Origin: JAJDOD01 sp039024895
Lineage (GTDB): Bacteria; Pseudomonadota; Alphaproteobacteria; Rhodobacterales; Rhodobacteraceae
Reading direction: 5' to 3'
DNA length: 64,000 nt
Assembly: GCA_039024895.1 (NCBI GenBank)
Contig: JBCCPJ010000004.1
Coordinates: forward strand, 113,061-177,060
Both the position numbers and the translations under genes were made by a program. The notes under the pieces are model-generated. The model made no database searches. It was given only the letters and a program-made list of their open reading frames with translations, and was not told the DNA's origin. This document shows positions 17,753 to 25,143 of the stretch, piece by piece. How positions within the stretch are numbered: the first letter of the stretch is position 1; each line of letters starts with the position of its first letter.

Positions 17753-18961
17753 TCATGCGGCCTCCGTTCGACGCCAAGCCGGAAATGGATCGGGGTAATC
17801 AGGTACATCGTAAGGACCAGTAGTATCCTCAGCAGGGACAAGACATGCGTCGAGCCGGTCCTTTAGCGCCGACCAATCAAATCCTGCTCCAATAAACACA
17901 AGCTCTTGGCGGCGGTCCCCCCATGGCTCTTCCCAATGGGCCTGCATATACGACGCAGCGTAGGCATCATTCGGCCACCGGTCTTTGGGTACCATCGCCC
18001 ACCAGTTCCCGAGCGGTTTGATGCTCGACAGTGCGCCCGCCAGTGAGAACTCAATGACCCACTCCGGACGCGTCGAAATCCAGAAATGTCCTTTTGCCCG
18101 GATCACATTTGGAAGCATATCTTGCAGAACAGCATGAATTTTCTCCGGTACGAAGGGACGCCGCGCTCTGTAAACTCTTGACGTAACGCCATATTCCTCG
18201 GTCTCCGGAACGTGATCTGCGAAACCATATAGTTCTTTGGCCCACATCGGGTGTTCGTGAGCCTTCTGGAAATCAAACAGCCCGGTATCGAGGATTTTGT
18301 CGCCAGGGACCGCAGAATGGTTGGTCTCTATAATCTCCGCATCCGCATTCAAGCTGCGAATGATCTTGCGGGCCATTTCAATCTTCTCCGGACTTGCGTC
18401 GGCCACCTTGTTCAAAATGACAACATCCGCAAACTCAATTTGCTCTGTCAACAAATTCACCAGGGTGCGCTCGTCATCCTCTCCCAAGGTCTCGCCGCGA
18501 TCCTTGAGAAAGTCAAAAGACGTGTAGTCATTCAGCAGGTTCACGGCGTCCACCACCGTGACCATCGTGTCGATCCTGGCCACATCCGAAAGGCTGTCGC
18601 CGAACTCATCACGAAAATCGAACGTGGCTGCAACAGGAAGAGGTTCGGATATGCCTGTGGATTCAATCAAAAGATAATCAAAACGATCTTCTGCCGCGAG
18701 GCGGCGTACCTCCTCCAAAAGATCATCCCTGAGCGTACAGCAAATACACCCATTGGACATCTCAACAAGAGTTTCGTCCGTACGGCTCAGCTCAGTATCG
18801 GCGCGCACGAGGTCTGCGTCGATATTCACTTCGGACATATCATTGACGATCACGGCGACACGACGCCCTTCGCGGTTATTCAGGACGCGGTTCAACAGTG
18901 TTGTTTTGCCGGCCCCGAGAAAACCAGAAAGGACCGTGACAGGAAGGCGATTATCTTGCAT
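17753..18961 (-). CDS. COG0523 (CobW/ZigA-like) GTP-dependent metal chaperone
   Basis: G3E-type GTPase expected to deliver zinc or a related metal to client proteins. 402 residues from the ATG at 18961 (GAGGT upstream); a TTG further up is less likely. Walker A GFLGAGKTT starts near residue 12, Walker B region LLIESTGISEPLPV, guanine motif NKVA, and the metal-binding CxCC motif GCICC near residue 75. The C-terminal domain has HFWISTRPEWVIEFSLAG, typical of the long ZigA/YjiA subgroup. A divergent Rrf2 regulator lies 105 bp away with a 17-bp palindrome between them. Confidence 0.92.
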   Translation of the reverse strand: MQDNRLPVTVLSGFLGAGKTTLLNRVLNNREGRRVAVIVNDMSEVNIDADLVRADTELSRTDETLVEMSNGCICCTLRDDLLEEVRRLAAEDRFDYLLIESTGISEPLPVAATFDFRDEFGDSLSDVARIDTMVTVVDAVNLLNDYTSFDFLKDRGETLGEDDERTLVNLLTEQIEFADVVILNKVADASPEKIEMARKIIRSLNADAEIIETNHSAVPGDKILDTGLFDFQKAHEHPMWAKELYGFADHVPETEEYGVTSRVYRARRPFVPEKIHAVLQDMLPNVIRAKGHFWISTRPEWVIEFSLAGALSSIKPLGNWWAMVPKDRWPNDAYAASYMQAHWEEPWGDRRQELVFIGAGFDWSALKDRLDACLVPAEDTTGPYDVPDYPDPFPAWRRTEAA

Positions 18962-18993
18962 GGCTGACCTCAAATAGCTGCGCAGAGAGTCTC

Positions 18994-19010
18994 GTAACTT
19001 ACGCAGTTAC
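18994..19010. promoter_or_regulatory. Perfect inverted repeat between divergent genes, probable Rrf2 operator
   Basis: GTAACTTACGCAGTTAC has perfect 6-bp arms (GTAACT and AGTTAC) around a 5-bp centre. It sits 32 bp upstream of the COG0523 start and 56 bp upstream of the Rrf2 start. A third GTTAC copy (GGTTACTT) occurs at 19030-19037, nearer the regulator. Position and symmetry suit binding by the Rrf2 protein to control both directions. Confidence 0.6.
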
Positions 19011-19066
19011 TAGACGAATGCAACTGAAATGGTTACTTGTATCAGCCTCTGTTAGAAAGACCGTAC

Positions 19067-19471
19067 ATGAAGCGCAATAGCCGCCTGTCCCTTGCCCTGC
19101 ATACGCTCAGCCATATGGCCGGCGATCCTGCGCGCGTGAGAACATCGGCAGACATAGCGGACCATGCTGGAACGAACCCTGTTGTTGTTCGTCGCGTCCT
19201 GGGACGTCTGCGCGAGGCGGGGTTATTGCTATCAGAAAAGGGTCACGCCGGGGGCTGGCGTCTTGCGCGGCAACCTGAGACAATCACGCTCGCGGATGTC
19301 TACGTTGCTCTCGACGAAAGCCTTGTTACGTCTGAGCCTGATGATGTGCCCTGTGAGTGTTCTGTCGAGCATGCATTACATCGGCGTGTCACCAGCGTGA
19401 TGCAAGAAATCGAACAGAGTTTAATTGCGCGATTGAGCGAGACGACAATTTCGGAAGTTCGGGGCCAGTAA
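19067..19471 (+). CDS. Rrf2-family transcriptional regulator
   Basis: 134 residues from the ATG at 19067 (MKRNSRLSLALHTLSHM); the upstream ATG at 19037 lies inside the putative regulatory region, though AGAAAG precedes the chosen codon at suitable spacing. Winged-helix pattern: RTSADIADHAGTNPVVVRRVLGRLREAGLLLSEKGHAGGWRLAR. The dimer helix follows. Two Cys occur close together (PCECSVEHAL), fewer than the three of the [Fe-S] Rrf2 members NsrR and IscR, so cluster binding is uncertain. It diverges from the COG0523 gene, so it may sense metal or redox state and control it. Confidence 0.9.
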   Translation: MKRNSRLSLALHTLSHMAGDPARVRTSADIADHAGTNPVVVRRVLGRLREAGLLLSEKGHAGGWRLARQPETITLADVYVALDESLVTSEPDDVPCECSVEHALHRRVTSVMQEIEQSLIARLSETTISEVRGQ

Positions 19472-20195
19472 TACTTGCAGGCCATAGACTATACTCGCTT
19501 TGGAAAAGTGCTTCACAAATATTCTCACTTGATCATAAATGTCTTTGCTCAACACCCTAGTTTTGAGAGTCAGTTGAGGCAATTTAGGCTCATTTTTGCG
19601 AGACGGCCGAGGACTGGGACGCGAAGCAGAAAACGGCCAAGGTATTTTAGGCTCTCCATCATCAGGCGGCGGCAGCCCCCGTTGAGTGGAGTCTAGGCGC
19701 AGTCGGCGATTCCATCGGCCTTGGTAGCGAGCTTGGGCATCATCGTTCAAGCAGCAGTGTTAATAACAAGGAGGAAGAGCAATATGCACTACTGCTCCTC
19801 GACCTTACGAATTCTGACACTGAGAATACGGATCTGTTTCATCAGCCGACGTTGATGGTTACACCGCGTTTTCGCGCTCTGAACCGTGCAGCCTGAGTGA
19901 TTACACCCATTTTTTGCGACACCGGGCCGACTAGGAGAGCCACACAACGGAAGATCCGTTTTGGGCGGTCTGCGCTTTCCGACGTCTTTTACGATCGGAA
20001 CAAGGTTGGAATCTGAAGCGAGAGGCTTCACTCGCGTATATGTTAACCAATTATTCACAGACGTTAACAATGTCTGAACATTTCGGTTGTCTAAGTATGA
20101 CAAAATAGTGTCTCTTCTCTGACGAGAACGGACGAGTAGGCATTTAGTCACTTAGTCGGGTTAATCGGTAAAATTTTTTATAAATAGGGTTAAAG
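19472..20195. other. Intergenic stretch of about 720 bp, possibly gene remnants
   Basis: No convincing gene. Minus-strand frames at 19571-19742 and 19789-20151 give plausible-looking but broken sequence (for example MPKLATKADGIADCA followed by a stop), as expected of decayed mobile DNA; I cannot name the source. The part from about 20030 to 20195 is clearly AT-richer and includes TATAAAT (20179-20185) just before the next gene, a possible -10 element. Confidence 0.45.
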
Positions 20196-20666
20196 ATGCG
20201 CAGAAGCTTAAGTTCATTCCTAAGGCGTTCAATCATCCTTGGGCTCACAACCGCAGCGGTGTTGGGGGTTACGAACTTTGAGGCGCATTCTCAATCGCCA
20301 CTAATTATCGCGAATGATCGGGGCGGCTCTTTGAAGACGCGCTATTTGCAAATCGATTCGCTTTACCGTTCGGGACGTGAGGTGCGCATCGTCGGACCGC
20401 GGTGTGAGTCGTCTTGCACGCTGTACTTAGGATTGGACAACGTTTGCATCTCACCTGATGTCAGGTTTGGCTTCCACGGCCCAAGCCTCTATGGCGTATT
20501 GCCTTTGAGTAAGGCAAAGTTCGAGAACCTTTCGATTACTATGTCGACATTTTACCCGGAACCCGTTCGCAGCTGGTTCTTGAACGAAGCGCGCCATTCA
20601 ACGACCAAAATGGCGTACCTAACCGGAGACTACTTTTTATCTCTCGGTTACAGGAAGTGTGCATAA
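20196..20666 (+). CDS. Small secreted protein of the COG3904 (ClpP-like periplasmic) type
   Basis: 156 residues. Signal peptide with RR near the start (MRRSLSSFLRRSIILGLTTAAVLG) and cleavage near AHSQS. The core resembles a cut-down ClpP/crotonase-like fold: IANDRGGSLKTRYLQIDSLYRSGREVRIVGPRCESSCTLYLGL, with Ser in CESSCTLY at the nucleophile position, then a Cys (DNVCISP) and FGFHGPS containing the His. That SxCTLxLG...GFH pattern is what I recall for COG3904 proteins. A final Cys (RKCA) could pair with another Cys. Upstream DNA is AT-rich. It converges on the yjbE-like gene. Confidence 0.7.
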   Translation: MRRSLSSFLRRSIILGLTTAAVLGVTNFEAHSQSPLIIANDRGGSLKTRYLQIDSLYRSGREVRIVGPRCESSCTLYLGLDNVCISPDVRFGFHGPSLYGVLPLSKAKFENLSITMSTFYPEPVRSWFLNEARHSTTKMAYLTGDYFLSLGYRKCA

Positions 20667-20708
20667 GCCTTACAAGAGGCAGAGCAGCTGGATTTTGCGC
20701 CTGAGAGA

Positions 20709-20737
20709 AAAGCGCGCGAAGCGAAACGCGCGCCTTT
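20709..20737. terminator. Hairpin terminator between convergent genes
   Basis: Perfect 7-bp GC stem (GCGCGCG at 20712-20718, CGCGCGC at 20727-20733) extended by A-T pairs. TTTCTT follows on the plus strand and TTTTCTC on the minus strand. It lies between the stops of the convergent genes ending at 20666 and 20812, so it can end transcription both ways. Confidence 0.75.
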
Positions 20738-20811
20738 CTTAATTTCGAATAATGACAAAGGTCTTCGTGAGTTTATCCGAATAACTTGTCATTTTGAGAA
20801 AGCGTGTCGTT

Positions 20812-21204
20812 CTAGTTCGTACCGTTGGTGCCGTCTGTACCGTCGGTCGCACCATCGTCATCACCACCGCCGCCAACAGAAACCGCTGCACCGACGGCAA
20901 CGGTTGCACCTGCTGCGGCAGCAACAACGCCGGTCAGACCAAACGCAGTTGCCCCACCGGCAGCCGCTGCTGCACCGCCAGCGGCTGCGGCACCCGCTGC
21001 ACCGCCTGCTGCCCCGGCACCTGCTGCGCCCGCACCAGCTCCGGCACCTGCCCCGGCGCTAGCCCCTGCACCAGCACCAGCACCAGCACCTGCACCGGCG
21101 CCAGAGCCACCAGCACCGGCGGCGGAAGCGGCCTGAGCATTAACGTGCAGTGGTGCACTTGCTAAGAAAAGAACGGCCGTTGATAATGTCAGAAAGGCTT
21201 TCAT
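20812..21204 (-). CDS. Secreted Gly/Ala-rich YjbE/GfcA-like protein
   Basis: 130 residues from the ATG at 21204 (MKAFLTLSTAVLFLASAPLHVNA signal peptide). The mature protein is almost only Gly and Ala, with long GA-dipeptide runs between residues 30 and 85, then a hydrophobic segment (FGLTGVVAAAAGATVAVGAAVSVGGGG) and an Asp/Thr/Gly/Asn tail. E. coli YjbE and GfcA are short, low-complexity secreted proteins encoded with yjbF/yjbH, and this gene lies beside yjbF- and yjbH-like genes. A role in exopolysaccharide assembly is inferred from that context. Repeat length may vary between strains. Confidence 0.7.
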   Translation of the reverse strand: MKAFLTLSTAVLFLASAPLHVNAQAASAAGAGGSGAGAGAGAGAGAGASAGAGAGAGAGAAGAGAAGGAAGAAAAGGAAAAAGGATAFGLTGVVAAAAGATVAVGAAVSVGGGGDDDGATDGTDGTNGTN

Positions 21205-21291
21205 GGTACCCACTCTATTTTTCACAATGATATGTCAAGAGAAGCCATACAGTGGGGAAATTAAGAGGACGTCAAATCTCAATTATCAATT

Positions 21292-21957
21292 TTATTGATC
21301 TGATAAAAATTCGAACTCAAGGCGACCGATCCTTGGATTAATCCATACACGTTGGCGCGCCATGTTTCCCTTTCTGTTAATCCAATAAGAATTAGTCACG
21401 TCGTGATCTTCTGACATACAATGCTCACGCATCAGGAAGGTAGGAATATTGCGGCCCAGTGAGTGGATTGAGGTTTCCCCTACAGACTGTACGCTGCAAT
21501 TGAATCGAATTGTAACTTCTTGATTTTCGCTATCCAGGAATGTCTGCATACGCGTTACCGTTGCTGGCTCTCTTTTGGTTAGGGCTGCAATTGTTCCACT
21601 CGCTTCCACCGAGAGTAGATCGGCGCCGAAAGCATGCGTCCTAAACGGAAGATTGCGGTCAAAAATGACTTCGCCACCCCCCAATTCGCCCCAACGCGTA
21701 AAGCGGCCAGTGGTGACGCGGTCCATCAGAATGTAGATGCCGGTCGTATCCATAGCGTGGATCAGCAAAATCGGAACTTCAACCGCTTCTATCTGTTCGA
21801 CAGTGAGGGTCGTTCGGGGGTCCAAAGGGACATCGGACTGGGAGACAAGCGCTTTGATAATCGCAAAGTTGTTCGGCAGCGGATTCTCCACCGTGCCGTT
21901 ATCACATCCGGCAAGAATGCTTGCGCCCATGAACATAATGATCGTGAGGAATCTCAT
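21292..21957 (-). CDS. YjbF/GfcB-family lipoprotein
   Basis: 221 residues from the ATG at 21957, which overlaps the yjbH-like stop as ATGA. A lipobox is present (ASILAGC, Cys about residue 17 from this start), so the protein is probably an outer-membrane lipoprotein. The body is beta-rich with no catalytic motif. Segments such as GIYILMDRVTTGRFTRWGELGGGEVIFDRNLPFRTHAFGADL resemble the YjbF fold, in which a genuine family trait is the G(x)RxTxWxTxDG-like stretch. It belongs to the yjbH-yjbF-yjbE set; the yjbG/gfcC gene is missing. Confidence 0.75.
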   Translation of the reverse strand: MRFLTIIMFMGASILAGCDNGTVENPLPNNFAIIKALVSQSDVPLDPRTTLTVEQIEAVEVPILLIHAMDTTGIYILMDRVTTGRFTRWGELGGGEVIFDRNLPFRTHAFGADLLSVEASGTIAALTKREPATVTRMQTFLDSENQEVTIRFNCSVQSVGETSIHSLGRNIPTFLMREHCMSEDHDVTNSYWINRKGNMARQRVWINPRIGRLEFEFLSDQ

Positions 21958-24074
21958 TGCCAGAATCGCCCCCATCCTTCGGTTAGCTTCGGATCTGAAC
22001 GACCGCGAACAAGCGGATACAGGCGATTTCGCACGTTAAGTCTCGCACCGCCATCGCGCAAAATCGGACGCAGCGTTCGCACAACGTTCCGCCGTGTCGG
22101 TTTTCCACGCAACCAATCCAGCGGCACAGACAGAATGACGCCCTTGTCGAAGGAACCCTCCCCAAACTCCTCGAATCCGACGTTCGTGAGCGTCGCAAAC
22201 GCGCCGATACGCCACCCATTCCGGAATTCCCGCGCGACCGTAAAGCGTGCTCCTATATCCGCTGCCAAGAAGCGACCGGCATCTACCTGAAACTGATACC
22301 CCTTCGGCAGATCGAAGTAAGCCGACAGGTGGCCGGTCGTGACCTCGTAATCCTGCAAATCCAAATTCTGCTCATAGGCGCGTTTTTTGACATGGTTCAC
22401 ATCCACGCCTAAGGCCCAACGGCGCCCGGGCACTTTCCAAAGCAGCTCTGTTGAAACGCCACCATACATGCGCTCCAAAAGGCCAACTGATATGCGACCA
22501 TACAGGTTCTCACCAGGGCGAAAGAGATAATTCGCGGTCAGTCGTTCAATGGTGAGGTCGCTGAACTGGTTGAATTCGTAGCTGTCGGAACGCACGATCG
22601 GTGGCGCTCCTTGCGGATAAGGCCTGACCAAGCGCGATTTGTTCAAGTTGCCAGTGAGCTTTTGACGAACCGCGCCGTAAACCGAAAGCCCTGGGGCGAG
22701 CCGGTAGGTGCCTGACAATTGTATGCCAACATCATAGATCAATGGATTGCTGGGATCGAAAAGCGAGACTCGGTTGTAGGGTGCCAAACGCCATGTGAAG
22801 CGGGGGTAAGCACCCGCGATCGGACGTGGCATGTCCACTTGGCCTGCGTCGGAAATATCAGCCGCCCGGCGCATACCATCAGTCCCATCGAAAGCGTATT
22901 CTAGATGCTCGATATCCGATCGATCCATTTTAATCACCGACGTAGACACATCATCGGCAAGAGGAAGTATTTCAAAGGTCTGCACCGAGGCAGGCATTCG
23001 CGCTGACAGAACTCGCGCCACGCGCCCGATAGCTTGCGCAGTTTGTCGATAACGGTCGTTTCGAAAGCTGACCCGCACATGTTGAGCAGAGATCTCAAAT
23101 CCAACGAGCGTCAGATCTTGTTTTTCAAGCAGTTCGGCCACATCCGCTTCAATCTTGGCGCGAAACTCTGCGACATCCGCCCAAACAGGTGTCCATAAAT
23201 CAGGTCGATTTTGACGGTCCGGCCGGGCTACCACAGCGGGCGGTGCTCGCTCGGTGCCAGAACCAAAAGGCCCGCGTTTCGGGTTGAACGCAAGGTTCAA
23301 CGATACGCCGAGGCTGTTCCCATACATATAAGCCGCCTGTACCGAGGCCGTTTTGTTGAAGCGATAGGTTAGGGCGAAATTAAAGGGTGAATTTAAACTG
23401 AACGTGCCGTCACGTTCCCGCACATAAAGGTCTGGGGAATACTCAACTTGTAGTGAGAGCCTTTCCGTCGCTTGATATTCAAGCCCTCCGAATACCGCCA
23501 TATCTCCACGAAACCACTGATTTGCTGCAAAAGTGCCGCCCGAGCCGAGGTCCACGTCCGGACGAATGGCCCACCTGCCAATAGGGTTTCCGAAACTACC
23601 GCGACCCGCCAACCGCCCCCAACCTAAGCCAATCGTACCGCGAAAACGTTCAGCGAATGTCTTGCTAACGACAATGTACTCCGAGGAATAAACACCCGTT
23701 CCCACAATGTCGCGCAGTCCAATGGCAAGTGCCGGCCGCCAGCCGCTCTCATCCCAGACCGACCAATGCAAATCAAAGCTCCGATCAAAGAGCGCACCTC
23801 CCAAACCAGTGTCGTCTAGGTCGGCAATTGCGGCGTATCGAAATGAGCCAGTTAGACGCGGTGCCATCTGGAAGGCCAAGGTTATCCGCGTATTGCCGTT
23901 GAAATGGCCCAGTGTCGTGGCGAACTCGCCGTCCGGCAGCGCGCTGGCCGTCGGCATGTCGAGAATACCCGGCATCCCATAAAAGCCCAGCTGCGGCGCC
24001 ACGCTCTCCCTCGCTAACGCAACTTGGACGAGCCCGCAAAGGAAACAGAGCGACAGAGATACGCGCGTAAACAA
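21954..24074 (-). CDS. YjbH/GfcD-family outer-membrane beta-barrel protein
   Basis: 706 residues with a signal peptide (MFTRVSLSLCFLCGLVQVALA). The start of the mature part, LGFYGMPGILDMPTASALPDGEFATTLGHFNG, is the classic YjbH opening, followed by many alternating strands of a barrel. The second half has another barrel (GVQLSGTYRLAPGLSVYGAVRQKL, LYGRISVGLLERMYGGVSTELLW). Length matches YjbH (about 700). YjbH/GfcD proteins take part in exopolysaccharide or group 4 capsule export. It is first in its group, with about 400 bp of upstream DNA before the IS3 scar. The other polymer genes are not in the window. Confidence 0.88.
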   Translation of the reverse strand: MFTRVSLSLCFLCGLVQVALARESVAPQLGFYGMPGILDMPTASALPDGEFATTLGHFNGNTRITLAFQMAPRLTGSFRYAAIADLDDTGLGGALFDRSFDLHWSVWDESGWRPALAIGLRDIVGTGVYSSEYIVVSKTFAERFRGTIGLGWGRLAGRGSFGNPIGRWAIRPDVDLGSGGTFAANQWFRGDMAVFGGLEYQATERLSLQVEYSPDLYVRERDGTFSLNSPFNFALTYRFNKTASVQAAYMYGNSLGVSLNLAFNPKRGPFGSGTERAPPAVVARPDRQNRPDLWTPVWADVAEFRAKIEADVAELLEKQDLTLVGFEISAQHVRVSFRNDRYRQTAQAIGRVARVLSARMPASVQTFEILPLADDVSTSVIKMDRSDIEHLEYAFDGTDGMRRAADISDAGQVDMPRPIAGAYPRFTWRLAPYNRVSLFDPSNPLIYDVGIQLSGTYRLAPGLSVYGAVRQKLTGNLNKSRLVRPYPQGAPPIVRSDSYEFNQFSDLTIERLTANYLFRPGENLYGRISVGLLERMYGGVSTELLWKVPGRRWALGVDVNHVKKRAYEQNLDLQDYEVTTGHLSAYFDLPKGYQFQVDAGRFLAADIGARFTVAREFRNGWRIGAFATLTNVGFEEFGEGSFDKGVILSVPLDWLRGKPTRRNVVRTLRPILRDGGARLNVRNRLYPLVRGRSDPKLTEGWGRFWQ

Positions 24075-24486
24075 AAGAATGAGGCCCGTTGTGGTGATGT
24101 CGGGGGCGCATATGACTGAATTGAATTAAATTTGGGTTGCCCAGAGAGCAAACTTCTTGACAATAACCGACAGGCGTCGCGGGTATGGCGAGAGCCATGT
24201 CAGAAGACGGGCGTATTTTGTCAAACTATCGGGGCAACTCCTTGTGGCGCAGGCGTTCATCAGGCAATAGCATATGTCCAAAGACCTTAGCACCGTTCTC
24301 GACCCTTGCGCTGCACTTCGTATACCCAATGAACGGACTGTCCGATAAGGCCCGCTAAGCAAAACGGATAGTCAGGCAAACCCCGATTTGCGAAATAAGT
24401 CCGGTACGGATGAGGCACAGGATCATAGGGCCCAATCCAAGGGACTTTAACTCCTATCGAAGCTATCGTCGGTTTGCGACAGCAAA

Positions 24487-24634
24487 TGAGCCCTATAGCC
24501 TCGTACTTGCTTTTATATTTATAGAAAGTGCCCTGGCATATCCCGTAGCGCTTGCCCACATCCACTGTCTTCTCGCCAACTTCTTGTCCCTTAATCACCT
24601 GAATAATCTGTTCGTCGGCGAATCTAGGCTTGAT
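24487..24634 (-). pseudogene. IS3-family transposase OrfA fragment
   Basis: The minus strand encodes KPRFADEQIIQVIKGQEVGEKTVDVGKRYGICQGTFYKYKSKY in pieces that match OrfA of IS3/IS407-type elements (compare RFTEEQIIxVLKEQEAGxKTxDVCRxHGISxxTFYKWKxKY). Only the helix-turn-helix part remains. There is no matching orfB nearby and the frame continues into unrelated sequence, so this is a scar of an insertion. Confidence 0.75.
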
Positions 24635-24714
24635 TTTCTCGTCCTTTGGCTGGGCGGCCTCCACACGAAGCTGGCGGAGATCCAGGAGTTCAGGTCCATT
24701 CAAGAACGCTAGGC

Positions 24715-25000
24715 TTTATGATCCTAACAGCGGCTCAGTTGGGCGAAACAAACGGCGCAATTCGGCCCGATCCGACCTTGACGCAAAGGTCTGGACGTAT
24801 TCCAGCGAGCCGCCCGAAAGCGGGCAAGGAACACCATTTCCGCTTTCAAAGGAGGCGCTCGCGCTCTTTAGCAACAGACACGGCAACGACAAGCTGGCAC
24901 TCGACGGCGAGGCGAAACGCGGCAAGCCGATCTCCCACATGAGCATGACCGCTGTTCTGCGCCGCTTGGGACGCAAGGACATCACCATCCAAGGTTTACC
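24715..25000 (+). pseudogene. Tyrosine recombinase (phage/island integrase) remnant, frameshifted
   Basis: Pieces of a P4-type integrase C-terminal domain alternate between two plus frames: MILTAAQLGETNGAIRPD, then DLDAKVWTYSSE in the other frame, then RPKAGKEHHF back in the first, then PLSKEALALFSNRHGN and KRGKPISHMSMTAVLRRLGRKDIT in the second. Intact relatives read LTAARSGEVRGATWxEIDLDAKVWTIPAERMKAGKEHRVPLS...MSMxxVLRRMGRxDITVHGFRSTFRDW. At least three frameshifts are needed, and the catalytic HGFRSTF is replaced by QGLPVLA, after which similarity ends. It marks an old integration event just upstream of the chemoreceptor gene. Confidence 0.75.
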
Positions 25001-25095
25001 AGTATTGGCGAACCGCCCTATTTTAAATGGGCGATACCGATCCTTAAATGACCTTCGACAACTCAAAGGCAAAGGATACATAGCATTATCATTTA

Positions 25096-25124
25096 TTGAC
25101 AACTTCGTCGCGATTTTTTGCATT
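25096..25124 (+). promoter_or_regulatory. Possible promoter of the chemoreceptor gene
   Basis: A perfect TTGACA (25096-25101) is followed after 17 bp by TGCATT, a weak -10 match, 20 bp before the ATG at 25144. The -35 box is convincing, the -10 box is not. Confidence 0.3.
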
Positions 25125-25143
25125 AGGCGCGTGTTAAAGCTCT

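Noticed and set aside
20825..21136. Pro/Ala-rich plus-strand ORF
   Set aside because: It is the reverse complement of the Gly/Ala repeat codons of the YjbE-like gene, so it arises from repeat composition.
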